A stretch of 64,000 nt of DNA from Gibbula magus (taxonomy: Eukaryota > Mollusca > Gastropoda > Trochida > Trochidae), in assembly GCA_936450465.1 (NCBI GenBank), contig OW388293.1, positions 24,577,860-24,641,859 on the forward strand. Reading direction: 5' to 3'. Both the position numbers and the translations under genes were made by a program. The notes beneath the pieces are model-generated. The model saw nothing but the letters and a program-made list of their open reading frames with translations, did no database searches and was not told the origin of the DNA. Shown here piece after piece: positions 1-11,591 of the stretch. Every line of letters starts with the position of its first letter. Position 1 is the stretch's first letter.

Positions 1-1040
1 GGTCTAAAATGGTACCGAAAATTGTTGAACTAATGTTCACAATCTTGATTAGTTTGTTTTATTTTGACGACTTAGAGTACTTTACCAACAATAAATGCCG
101 AAAAACCAGACGCTCTGAACAAAGCATTTTAAAAAAGCGTTCAATAATTGTATGTCAACATCAAAAGATCTTAATTGCCTCAAAAATATAAACTGGCAAG
201 CAAAAGAAAGAAAACACCTCTTTTTAAATCACTATAATTAAAGAACTAAATATGGTAAAAGTTTGAGATAAGGTACATTGGATAGTTCATTCCTTTCGGA
301 AAACATCCAAATCCTAAACTTTAATGTTTATATAGCCAGTTTTGCACACGAGAAATCAAAAAGATGTAGGGGGAAAAAAACACAACAAAAACACGTTATT
401 CAGTTTTTTTTTAACCATTCATTTCTCAAATATCTTTGATACTTAAAAAGTTATTAAAAAACGAAGTAGGGTAACGTTTCTTTTGGCGTTTAGTGTAGCT
501 TCAAAGCTTACATCAATAAGGGGAAGTAAACAGAGCAAATGTTACACACATTATCTTGTCTTGAGGTTTCACATTAGTTAACTGGCAATTGGTAAGGAGA
601 CGTCAGATTTAGGTAAAATTTCCGATATGTGTTATCATTAATTGCTAATATAAGCAGGGATATATCTCCAAGAGACTTGAAGTCAATCTACAGTTTCATG
701 TTTCTGGAGAAAACCCAGCAGCTGTTTAGTGGATCAGTTTTAGTAACCAGGTCAAGTCTCGGGTTAAAAAGTGCTTCTGAAAAATAGGCTACAGAGGGCA
801 TATGGTAGCCGTAAACTGGAATGTAACAAAATATAGAATGAGTTGTATGCATGAGCATGGGTCTACGATCTCGACGGTGATGACGATGACGATATATATG
901 TATAGAATAGACTCCGAAAACAGGTCATTAGTTGTACACGGGGTTTAGTCTGAGGCCCAAAATTCGAAACCGGTTTTAGTGTCTCTATTCCAAGTATGTA
1001 ATTCAACAATCTATCCATGCACACATCACAATGCACGCAG
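1..1040. other. No gene recognised
   Basis: AT-rich sequence with scattered short open frames and no splice-site pattern, domain or repeat that I recognise. Confidence 0.5.
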
Positions 1041-1043
1041 TGT

Positions 1044-1202
1044 ACTAATGACGTCTCTTTTCGCATTTGATTCACGTGCACGAGCATATACATCGATTGT
1101 TACGCGGAATGCACGCGCTGAGATAATGACGAAAAACGTGATAATGACGCTATATATAAAGGTTTTTCGCGATTAATTCATTACAGTCTTTCCAGATCGT
1201 AG
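1044..1202 (+). promoter_or_regulatory. Second candidate promoter: repeated TGACG sites, TATA box, donor
   Basis: Three TGACG (CRE half-site) motifs, the first inside AATGACGTC near 1047 and two in ATAATGACG contexts near 1121 and 1141, precede a clear TATATATAAA box (1151-1160). About 30 bp downstream a short exon could start and end at GTAG/GTAAGC after 1202. If read through instead, a nine-codon frame (1209-1235) follows. It could be a distal EAAT promoter or belong to an unrelated transcript. Confidence 0.3.
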
Positions 1203-1507
1203 GTAAGCATGTCCAGTGATAGCGAAAAGAAATGAAAAGTATTGTTGTGGGACCCAACTTCGAAAAACCAGAGAGATGTCCTGTTCACCTTCACGAGATG
1301 TATCTGTCTCTGAGGATATTATGTTTGATACTATTTATTCATTTGTGTTTTATTTTTCACGAATAATAAATGCTAAATAATTAACGTGTGTATTACATGG
1401 ATAGAGGTTAAGTTTAATATATTTTAACTGTGTTGTTTAACACTCTGTTGAGTCTGTTATGTAGTTGTAACTTAGGTTATGTAAATCTTCCGACTACAAT
1501 CAATCTT

Positions 1508-1843
1508 TCTATAAGTAATAGGGGCGGGATAGCGCAGTGGTTAGCGCGTTCGGCTTCGGATCAAGAGGTCCGGGGTTCGAATCCCGCCAGGGGCACGGCA
1601 ACTTTGTCTGCAGTAGAGAACTGTTCTACACGCAGTAAGGTTTGGGTGCAATGCTTCACTGAATTTCAGTGCAGTACCACCCATGGTTCGCTAGTTCCAG
1701 CCGTTGCTCGCAGGTTTCACCGCAATGCATAACCACATGGCGTTGCGGGCTTTCTCCCTGCCATAATACTAGCAGCCGCGATATAAGTGAAATACTCTTG
1801 AAAGCGGCGTTAAACCCTAACTCACTCACTCTATAAGTAATAG
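1508..1843. repeat. SINE target-site duplication pair
   Basis: TCTATAAGTAATAG occurs at 1508-1521 and again at 1830-1843, directly bordering the SINE. The perfect match suggests a fairly recent insertion. Confidence 0.85.
1522..1829 (+). mobile_element. Full-length tRNA-derived SINE with 14-bp target duplication
   Basis: The head contains an A box (TAGCGCAGTGG, 1530-1540) and a B box (GGTTCGAATCC, 1574-1584) in tRNA spacing. The body ends with CAGCCGCGATATAAG and GCGGCGTTAAAC, a tail widespread in molluscan SINEs, then a CTCACTCACT repeat. Perfect 14-bp duplications (TCTATAAGTAATAG) flank it at 1508-1521 and 1830-1843. The head does not close a proper acceptor stem, so it is not a working tRNA gene. 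Confidence 0.9.
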
Positions 1844-2185
1844 AAAAGATACATTACTACTTACACCTCTATGCAGAATGATAAAAACGAGATTCAATTA
1901 TATCATTATGTAAGCAGTTCCATTCTTTCAAGTGAACTGATGAACCTTTACTAACTTACTTTTAACCAAACGTCACTCGTTAAAGCAGTATGAACCTTCA
2001 AAGTCAGATTGTTTGGAAAAAGACAAAGTTCCTTACTGACGATATTCGGTCTGTATTACTGTAATGACACCTCTAAATCACAGAGATGTGTTTGATTAAC
2101 GACTCGAACTCATAAAGATCTCAGAATAATTCCAAAATCGTATGATTATAACCTTTATCACTAGTTGAAAGGGGATGGAATTTTA

Positions 2186-2308
2186 AGAACCTGGGCCTAG
2201 ATTTTCGAAGCTCTCTTAGCACTAAGATAGTCGTAAGCCAATGTTAAAGTATGGTACTTACGACCGTCGTAGCGCTAAGACAGATTCGAAAATCTAGGCC
2301 CAGTTCTT
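2186..2308. mobile_element. Palindromic MITE, family P1, copy 1
   Basis: Arms of about 47 bp (2191-2237 and 2257-2303) are near-perfect inverted repeats containing GGGCCTAGATTTTCGAAG, with a ~19-bp loop. A second copy lies at 9521-9633. No coding capacity. Confidence 0.8.
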
Positions 2309-4500
2309 TCCATATTTTGCTTTAAAAAAGATGTTGTGATGCGTGAAAGTCAAGTTGGTAACAACATGTTTGTTTTCGTCCTCTGATACCTAATGTTTAT
2401 CGCATAGTTTCGGCACAGGAACAATAGTTATTTGGGTAAAAAAACAGTACCAATGCAAATTCAGTCGTAATTTCTGTAAATGTCAACAATGTCGAAGACA
2501 TTAGTCATTAAGTATTCTATCTTTATGTCTTTAGTGTTTAATTCAATACATTCCTCCTAAAATTGCCACAGCATCACATTTTCGATATGAATGTAGCGGG
2601 GTGCAAGTTGGCAACCCTTCTTCTGCTATGTATACAAAAGCGTAAGTATCATTATAACATTCATTTAAAATGCCGAGTATTGTTTAAAAGTTTGAATATC
2701 TAAAATGTAGACATCTTTGTTACTTTCATGACATATTCTACACATATATATCACCATTAGAATGGTAAAATAAATACCCCATTAATAAATAATGAGTTTA
2801 AAGGTATAATAAGTGAATTATTGGATTCACATGCAGCTGTTTACCGAAAGTTTGTTCATCTACATGTGAATGTTAGTGCAAATATCATGTAAATTGAGGT
2901 TCATTGTAACGTCAATAAAATTACATCACATACAATGACATTGAATCATCATACATCCATGAGTAAGAAATCATTCTTAAACTTATTCTGTGATCGCCAT
3001 GGCAGTGGTATACATGTATGTTTATGAAATTTGACATAATGAAAACCACAGAAGGTGTACAATTTTGAAAATTCAAATTTCATTAATGAATGAGTAAATG
3101 AGAACAAACTCATCACAAATACATTAAATAAGTATGAGAGAAAGTATATAATGTATGTTAGACAAAGTTGATCACTTACTGAATATTTTACAGAAGAAAA
3201 TAAAAACTGTAGTTTTGAAAAGGTTGACCCCTGGTCACTTCAAAGAGCTGCTAAATAGTAACTGTTTACTATGAGATATGAAATCAGATTATGTTATGGA
3301 ACACTCAACTGTCTTTTTATAATGTGAAACTGAAAAATCATCGGTCTAGTTTTCGCGTTGATACGATGTTTCAAGGGCATGCCAAATCATATAACATTTG
3401 CACTACAACACACCACCAGGTGAACAAACTTTCGGTACGCAGCTGTATGTCAAATTTTTAAAATGATGCTATTTTATAAATGAGAATATACTGTTTATGA
3501 AAAGTATAATAATAAGGAAAATCGGTGCTTTAGAGCAACATTGAGGAGTATATTAATATATATTCTTAAAGGGACAGTTCTATAGGGGTATTTTTGAGGA
3601 GACGAAATTCCAGGGGACGTTCTTTTTGACACATATATACGCTATAAATGCATGATTATAAAACGAAGAATTAAGATGATAATGGCACTATTCAAATTTC
3701 CAAATTTCCAAATTAGCCTCCAACCCATTTCGGCAGTGGCATCAAAATTATCCTTTTTTGGAAACCTTTCGGAACTCTATTAATGGTCCTTGTGACCCGA
3801 GTGAGAGAACAGCTCCGCTGAAAATCGCTCGTAAAATCTCCGTATTCATCATCATCATCAGATAATTTGAGAACGATGAAGAGGATGGTGATGAAGAAGA
3901 ATAACAAAGAAGACAAGTGCGTGATATAAACCAATTATAGGTAATTAAAACTAAAATTTGATTCAAATAACACTTCAGTGTTCCTTGACAGTTTGTTCTT
4001 ATTAAACAGTAGTCTTTGTATTTTACTGTCAGTTCAGTTATACTTAAAAATAAAAATCAATATTGCTTGTTGTAAATTGAATAATGTATTTCCTTCAAGT
4101 ATGCACTTGATACTGTAAGTAGTAACTTACTTTTACCTAAAGGCATTAATTACAGCAGTACGAACCTTCAAACTCACAATGAAAATTCTATAAAAGTTCC
4201 TATTAAACAAATCCAGTCCTCTGTAACAGTAATGTTATCTAGAAAGTAAGGAGAAGCGATTAAGTAACATATTTAACTGAAAAGAATCAGAAAAGTATTA
4301 AAAAATCTTAAGATTGTATCATTTATCTCACTGAATCATCAAACAGCACTGAAATGTCAGTGTTTAGCTAATTGTTATGCAAGACACACGATATGGTTTG
4401 ATGTTTGAAAGTCCACGTGATAACAACAGTGTTGTGAATGGCATCTGCGTGGATCCTAAAGTATATGGTGTAGTTTCACCACAAGAACCACATATATATA
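2309..4500. other. No gene recognised
   Basis: AT-rich sequence. Near 3840-3905 there are CATCAT and GATGAAGA runs of low complexity. No exon-like stretch found. Confidence 0.5.
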
Positions 4501-4506
4501 CAATGT

Positions 4507-4553
4507 AGATATCGCTTGTAGATATCGCTTGATCTCATACAAGCGATATCTAC
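4507..4553. repeat. Perfect hairpin with duplicated arm
   Basis: GTAGATATCGCTTG occurs twice in direct order and once inverted (ACAAGCGATATCTAC). A related sequence (GATCTCACAC, then TTTGGATGATAA) lies near 13390-13440, so this is a fragment of a dispersed repeat. Confidence 0.6.
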
Positions 4554-4744
4554 TGTGGGAGCCAGTTTTGGATGATAAATTATATTTATCCTGTGTTTTG
4601 GTTTTATCAGAAGTGATTCGTTCGTTTCATCTATCTGTGTATTCCCAAATCACCACATTATAGTTTAAGGGTGTTACTTAAAACCTCATCGCTTTGAGTA
4701 ATGGTTCTTAGCGTTTAATGCAATGTTTAAGAGGTATTAACACC

Positions 4745-5010
4745 TGTTCATGTAGGTTTTATAGTACGTGTATATTAAATTCATATCAACATATGTAAGA
4801 TATGTTCATGTAGGTTTATATAATATATTTAACATTCATTTCAACATCTTTATGACATTTCCATGTATATAGTATTTAACATTTATATCAACACATTTAA
4901 GACAATCCCATGTAGGTTTTATAGTATTTAACACTTATATCAACACCTTTTCAATATTGATATCAACATATTTAAGACAGTTTCATGTAGGTCTGTATAG
5001 CAGTAACATT
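4745..5010. repeat. Degenerate minisatellite, unit ~50-65 bp
   Basis: Variants of TTCATGTAGGTTTTATAGTA followed by ATTTATATCAACA recur about five times with drifting spacing. Confidence 0.6.
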
Positions 5011-5394
5011 AATTCATACCAACATGTTTACGGCATGTGCATAAACGTACAGTTAACAAGTACCGGTACATATAATTCCAGTTTTTGTATTCTATATCTT
5101 ACTGTCCGTAATGTGTTTGTTTTTCTGAAGGTTCATTTTCTGTATTTTCAATATAATAACCATATGAATACGGTCAATTGAGAAAACATATTACAATCAT
5201 ATTTCTCGCAGTTCCGTTATGTAAAGAACACAACCATATTCTAATAATAAGGAATTAAAATCGCCCCACTCCCTATCTCTTCACATCAACTATTAAGGGG
5301 TCATTATGTTAAACGTTTCCACTTGCCATTTGATAACCCTCCGACCTTTTCGAACTTTTCACAAGTAATACATCGTTCATAGTTAATTGTTACA

Positions 5395-5502
5395 GGCATA
5401 TCATGTTAGTTGATATATACAGGCATATCATGATAGTTGATATATACACAGGCATATCATGATAGTTGATATATACAGGCATATCATGATAGTTGATATA
5501 TT
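5395..5502. repeat. Tandem repeat, unit ~27-29 bp, four copies
   Basis: Unit contains CAGGCATATCATGATAGTTG followed by ATATATA(C). Copies are nearly identical. Confidence 0.85.
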
Positions 5503-5518
5503 TAGTAAATTTTAGCAG

Positions 5519-5680
<162 letters not shown>

Positions 5681-6111
5681 GTTGTTTATATTGCTTAGCT
5701 GTGGTCAAACCAGAGCGATGAGCCACATCATAATTGCACCGAGAGGCACCAAGTTACCGTGTGCGTTGAACCATGACGAGGACAACCCCGATGAGAAATT
5801 CAATGGGATCCTTCTGTATATAGAGAGCCCCTGTTTTTAGAGGCTAATATTCGATGTTTTAAGTCTATCATTGAAACAAACCCTACTGTATGGACGCGAC
5901 AGTTGTGCGATGTTAGTGCTTATACACATGCGCAAAAATCAATTCCCCATAAAAGTTAACAAATAGTGCTCCACTTGGCGAAATAATTCATACAGTGTAG
6001 CTGGGTCATCAGTTCATTGAGGTTACCTCAATGTGATCTCGTTTGAAAAAGAGAATCTGGTTTAAATTGAAAATTGGAACAGACTATAACAGTATTATAC
6101 CGTGCCGTGCG

Positions 6112-6227
6112 ATTGGTCCACATGGTCACGTGGTCTTCATTGACAAGGACACTTTTTTCTGCTTGAGTAAATAAAATATCGTACACTCTAGTTGCACGAT
6201 TCGGAGTCAGCAGTGAGGTTTAACTTG
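6112..6227 (+). promoter_or_regulatory. Candidate promoter and noncoding first exon of EAAT
   Basis: In order: an inverted CCAAT box (ATTGG, 6112-6116), a CACGTG E-box (6127-6132), an AT-rich TATA-like ATAAAATA (6171-6178), then ~30-50 bp of GC-richer sequence ending at a strong donor TTG/GTAAGT after 6227. EAAT exon 1 begins with a splice acceptor, so an upstream noncoding exon is required, and this is the best-formed candidate in the 11 kb before it. The start site would be about 6200. Inference from motifs only. Confidence 0.4.
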
Positions 6228-7735
6228 GTAAGTTGTCTACCGCTTATTTTCATCTTTTCAGCAATTTTGCATCTCTAAATGCATTTTTGTTTTCACCATC
6301 AGTTTTAAGAGTTATGAGATGCTCAGAGATTATGAGTCATTGTATAAAATAGAGTTAGAGACTCATTCAAACTGGCGGGAAATGTTAGGTCACATATTCG
6401 TGCCATAAGACGTTGTATTTACTCTAACCAAACCTTGTTGCCAGTGAGTTGCTTCATGGCTATCTCTTTTTCATTTTTAAAGGAGTTTTATTTTGCAAGT
6501 TTTAACTGCATTTCCAAGTGCACACGTTGAGCAGCTACCTCGCAAGCTATACAGGGCGAAGTTTGGAAGTCGTTGAAATTTGACACTTCAGTGCAGTGAT
6601 ATTAGCATTAGAAATTTGCGACCACATGTGCTTAGAAAAAATACACAGTTAATCGTCCTGGAGTGTGTTGATGCTTGTGACAGTCGTGCTATAATCCAGT
6701 TTACAAGACGATGCAACTTTGATTTTTTCCCCCTTAAAATATTAACTCACTGCGTTGTCGAATTTCCCCTGACGCTGTCTGTCCTTCTTGAAGTAGTTTT
6801 TCACATTTCTTCAGTGAAAATACGGATCAGAATGTATCTGAGTCTGACAAGAATCCAATGAATGTTATATCAGTATGATGGTGATATACTAGACATTGTG
6901 TTGTTGGGGTCACATATGCGCGCCAAACGTTATAAATGGTGTTATTTCATCGAGAAGTACTGATAAACACAATTTTGGGTTGCAATCCTGGTTATAAGAA
7001 ACTCAGAACATTGCATCTGTTAATTCATTGGCAACTTCAGCAGCTCTTAGCATTGAGCAAATTAAAGTAAATAACTTACTTTGATAAAAGATGCATAATA
7101 TTTTTTTCCAATATCCCTCATTTCATAATGAAATGATAAATGCCCAATGAAAGTTTGGTTCTAGATTGGACATAGTCTGTCATCCAGACCCCTTAAATTT
7201 TAAGTGCCTAGGCAAGTCTACAACAAGACTACAGAGCTCAGTTTCTGAAAATGAACACATCTAGATTGGACATTGTATGCCTCCTTGGTATATGTTGGTT
7301 TAGTCTAGTCTAGTATTTAATGAGTCAAGAAAACAAGTTAAAAGTTAAAGAGGCTGTAGCATGTTTTCTAAAAAAAAGATAGAAAGAGATCTTAGAAAAT
7401 GAAAGCAAATTGCACAATATGTCCTGTTCAATCAATGAATAGAGTTCTAGAACAAATTCTTATTGTTCAGTTAACAATGTGGATCCTTTTCCCATCCTCA
7501 AATTATTAAAAGGTGTTCACACTAAAATGGTCACTAGCAATTTTCTTTTTATACATGACACTGTTTTCTATGACTATGGATACTCTAGTCGTGTTATGAG
7601 CTGTTTTTATATCTTTATATTCTGCATAAACCTTTATCATAAATGGCAAATTTTAACTAATGGAAATTTAAAAAAAAAGTGCTACAGTGCGTCAGTGCCT
7701 TTAAATGCCGAAGTGTAACCTCAAGGGCTTTGGTC
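6228..7735 (+). other. Putative first intron sequence, with a partial TTAA-MITE fragment
   Basis: If 6227 is a real donor, this begins the first intron. Positions ~6895-6975 match the left part of the TTAA MITE family described at 41182-41678 (GTTGTTGGGGTCACATAT). No coding exon recognised. Confidence 0.4.
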
Positions 7736-7740
7736 AGAGA

Positions 7741-8047
7741 TGTTTTGAGCATTTTGCTCCTAACATGTGGAACTCTCTTCCCAAAAATCTGAAACTATCT
7801 CCAACATTTGAATCATTCAAATCAAGTCTAAAAGCCTATCTTTTTGTCCAGTTCTATTGTACATAAGGACTTTCACAATCGCAACAATTATATACATGGA
7901 TTTGTTATTGCTGTTTGTGTGAACTGAGCACATTCAAATGTGCATGACTATTATTATTATTTATTAGCATTATATGTTTAGCGCCTTGAGAATGCTTTCA
8001 AGCGTGGATATGTGCGCTTTATAAATATGCACTATTATTATTATTAT
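7741..8047 (+). mobile_element. 5'-truncated LINE: last codons of ORF2 and 3' tail
   Basis: In frame from 7741, forty codons run to a TAA at 7864-7866 and read like the extreme C-terminus of a CR1/L2-type reverse transcriptase: APNMWNSLPKNL, then SFKSSLKAYLF. A short 3' UTR containing GCGCTTTATAAATATG ends in a (TTA)n tract at 8033-8047, typical of these LINEs. The enzymatic domains are missing. Confidence 0.8.
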
Positions 8048-9520
8048 ATCGTCAGGCCCATTACAAACTTTATCTGGTCATGAGAACATAATATTTTCAA
8101 GCTGTATATTTTGTTTGAAGTAATATAAATAGTATTGTAACAGTTGTAATCATGAACTGTATCTAATAACATCATTGGCTGTTGATATGTTGTTATATGC
8201 AATTACAATTTACCATATTGAAATATATATGTATTAATTTTCAACCAATTTACATGTTTCCTAAGTATTGTTTTTTGGTTTGTATTTCACTCTCCTAATA
8301 TTTACTAGTGCATTGTGTTATTTTGCTAAATTTATGAAAACAATTGTGATAAATCTTCTGTATGTGTCTATAATGTGAACACATAAAAAAAACATCTGGA
8401 AAGTTGTAGGTGCCTTGTTGAGTATCAGATACAAGGTGCCTTGTTGAGTATCAGATACTGAGTTTTAGAAATTGTAGATGATAATATTTGTGCAATCTGT
8501 TGAAAAGAGTGGTAACAGCATTCCTTTTGAATTGTATACTTGATAGGTCTCTTGATGCAAAATAGGAAACATTTTAATTGCATCATATATTGAAAATGGA
8601 ATAAATTTGTAAAAATTGTTGTCACAAAAAAATCTTTGAAATTATTAACATTTGTTACATTATGCCTTCAAATTTTGATCTTTTACAACAAATGATAAAT
8701 GGTAATGTCAATGTTCACGTTTGTTCTACTTAACTATGATATTATGACACTTTGTTGTAAAAAATATTAATTTGATGTGAAAGTTAAACAATGTGTATCA
8801 GTGTTTTGATCTCCAATGGGTTTGCACTAAGTGAGATTTGAAGACATGTGCTCTGGATAAATTACATCAAAATTTGAAACACAACATTTTCTCTTCTTGA
8901 TACACAGGTCTTTCATTGCTTTACCCTGTGTTGGAGTAAAACATCACAGTAACCCATCACAACACATTGAATACATGACAACTAGTTTATTTTCCAAATG
9001 ATAAAATTACTTTAAAGATGCAACACAATGCAGATCACAAAACTTATTGTCAGCTTTAATGACACAACTGCAGCTGTAAAAATGTGGTCATATCTGTCTG
9101 TAAAATGCTTGATAAAATATTTATCTCTCCTCACTCACTTATTGGCAAAATGCATTAGAAAGTTCCAGCAGACAGAATCTAGTGACTGGCGTTCTCCTAA
9201 ATGCATTCTGCTAAAACTAAATGCACGTCTCATTAATCTTTCATCATGCATTGCAACTAAAAGCAATGTTAACATGACCTGTGAAAGATGGAAGTTAAAA
9301 CAACAATACTGGCCCCTGAATACCGTCAGTGGTCTTTTAACATCATTAAGTTTCAATACCCTCTGTGGTAAAATCATCAATGAACACATATTTTGTGTTG
9401 AGAGTATTTTGAACATTGATGCCATTCAAATATGAAATTATGAAGATCAACATTACGTCGTGTTGAAAGTTAGCCAAGGCAATTAAACAAAGTGAATCTA
9501 GCAAATTATCTGTTCGGCTC
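8048..9520. other. No gene recognised; one 26-bp direct duplication
   Basis: GGTGCCTTGTTGAGTATCAG is duplicated at about 8409 and 8435. A 135-codon open frame (9028-9435) is discussed in the findings. No domain or splice signal supports a gene. Confidence 0.4.
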
Positions 9521-9633
9521 CAGGGCCCATATTTTCGAAGCTGTCTTAGTGCTAAGATAGTCGTAAGTCAATGTTAATGTATGGCACTTACGACTATCTT
9601 AGGGCTAAGAGAGCTTTGAAAATATGGGTCCTG
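9521..9633. mobile_element. Palindromic MITE, family P1, copy 2
   Basis: Same inverted-repeat structure as 2191-2303: arms of about 47 bp with CCATATTTTCGAAGC and CTAAGATAGTCGTAAG and the loop around CAATGTTAATGTATGG. Confidence 0.85.
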
Positions 9634-10927
9634 AATATTTGGGTGAGGGTAAATTTTCTAGATCCTATTCCCTGTAAGTTGATGTATGGGATGAACATTC
9701 TGGCACTAAGGTCAAGGGGGCGGTCAAGCTGAATAGGTCCATCATGGTCCATTACGGTACATCACAGATTTAAATTACATATGTCTGTGATTACATATAG
9801 GTGAAACTTGTTTCAAACTCCTTTCAGAATGAGGTATGTTCTGGAGGTCTTGTAATGAAGTAAAACAAGAACAGGGAATGGCAGACACTGTAGCTTCATC
9901 TTCAAATACAAACAGGATATCTGTCTTTTCTTGACTAATACATTGTTTATCTCATCCTGTGAGGTAGAAAATTTATAATTTTGCGAGTGTATGCGAATAT
10001 TCTTCCTCAAGAAATGAGATAAACATGATATTTGTCAAGAATTGACAGATAATCTATGTATTGCCTGATGTTATCATTGTAATTATGACAGAAAATGTTC
10101 TTTTTCATGTTAAGCGGCCGCTAGAAACATCCCGTCACCACCGTAACAATGTGACGTCATAAGCCAATTCGTTACGTCAAACCATTGTTTTATGACATCA
10201 AATTATATCAGTCACTGGTCACAGTGAAAAGTTATTGTCACTGTAGCTTGACAGACAGTTCATTTCACAGTATTTTCCCAGTATTTCATTACTCGTCATA
10301 TAATAAAGCAGCTGATCTAGGATTTTCATTTCGGGGGAGGAAAAGGAGCGTGGTGTACCCCATGACAACTTCACAACCAAAACATTAAAAAAGTTATTAT
10401 ATAAATATATTTTACTTTATAAAGACAATGTAGAAATTCATCCTTAAGTGTTTGATACAGTTTTTTTAAAAACCTGCTAAATAAGAGATCCTTTCCCGCT
10501 CATACATTTGGAATAACACTATCTGCAATAGTAAAAATTCTTGTACTTGTATTTGAACCAACATCCTCAGAGCAAGGCCTCAACACCCAGCTTTGCTTAA
10601 AATTCGAACTGTTACCAACAAATAACAATGTTGCTTTCAGTTGATCTGTAAACCAAACCAACATGCACACTAGTGTATTTGTAACTCCATGTTAATATCA
10701 TTGTGTGCTATGGGAACTCTGTACAAGCTTTGGACAATTGGCCTCTTTACTCAATTGATGTATGAAATAACATGCACGCTTCAATGCCTGATTTGCTTAT
10801 AGTATGAAAGGTTCTTCATTGTCCTAAAGATCCAGTATGGTATTGCTGGTCACATTAACAGCTGGGCCCAGGTATGCTACAGCTTGTACGAACACTGTCT
10901 GAACATGTGTACCGTCATGAACAGGTC
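9634..10927. other. No gene; one CRE-like palindrome
   Basis: A full TGACGTCA palindrome lies near 10151-10158 next to TTACGTCA. The same pair recurs in intron 2 near 39047. Otherwise unremarkable AT-rich sequence. Confidence 0.4.
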
Positions 10928-11289
10928 TTAAAGGGGCAGAAGCACGTTTTTTGGTAAATTTATTTTTTCAAATTTCCTATTTATAATGATAGTTTGTGCC
11001 ATTTAAATGTACTTTAGAGGGTAAAACATCCTATAACACAAACCAATTAGCCGTAGTAGTGATAACAGTGTTGCGCATAAAACAAAAATTGCATGGCGGC
11101 CATTTTATCGTGAACACATTTTATTATTTCGAATGACAAAAACGATCCCCATGGCTTTACTGAGCCATGTACACTCATTTTAAACTTGCTTTTCTGAAGA
11201 GAGAAGGGTGTTTTACGATTGGTGAAATTATTTTTCAAATTCATTTCATCGACTTATTTGAGAAAAAAAACATGCTACTGCCCCTTTAA
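10928..11289. mobile_element. TTAA MITE, family T1, copy 1
   Basis: Bounded by TTAA at 10928-10931 and 11286-11289 with inverted ends AGGGGCAGAAGCA and TGCTACTGCCCCT. The TTAA duplication fits piggyBac or Kolobok mobilisation. It sits 180 bp before EAAT exon 1. No coding capacity. Confidence 0.85.
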
Positions 11290-11468
11290 AGTTCAATCCT
11301 TGGTTGATCTGAAATTCAAATTGAAAATGAGAGCATTAGCTCATGAAATTTGAGTGCCGGTTGCCCCTGTGAACTAAATACCATCCCTGATCACAGAAGT
11401 TGCAGGTGTTCATTCAGCCTATGTTACGGTCCTGTTACAACTATCCCTATATTGTTGTGCTCTTGTAG

Positions 11469-11591
11469 GACTGACAGTTTGGCAAAATGAGTGATCACCC
11501 CGATATGGTGGACCCCATGATGGAAACTAGGACCGCTGGACGTCCTGGTATCTTCTCACGGGCTGGTCGAGGGAGGCGTGTCGGCAGGAAG
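11469..11591 (+). CDS. EAAT: EAAT exon 1: end of 5' UTR and cytoplasmic N-terminus
   Basis: The acceptor TTGTAG ends at 11468 after a pyrimidine-rich stretch, and the donor AAG/GTGAGT follows 11591. The ATG is at 11487 with A at -3. An in-frame TGA at 11472-11474 closes the frame just upstream, so this is the true start for this transcript and at least one more 5' UTR exon must lie upstream. The exon encodes residues 1-35, an acidic/Met-rich start followed by a basic Gly-Arg stretch ([11 protein letters not shown]) on the cytoplasmic side before TM1. It ends in phase 0, so other first exons could be substituted without altering the transporter core. Confidence 0.88.

Noticed and set aside
1522..1594. 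A functional tRNA gene
   Set aside because: A and B boxes are present but the acceptor stem does not pair; the sequence continues into a SINE body and tail with target duplications.
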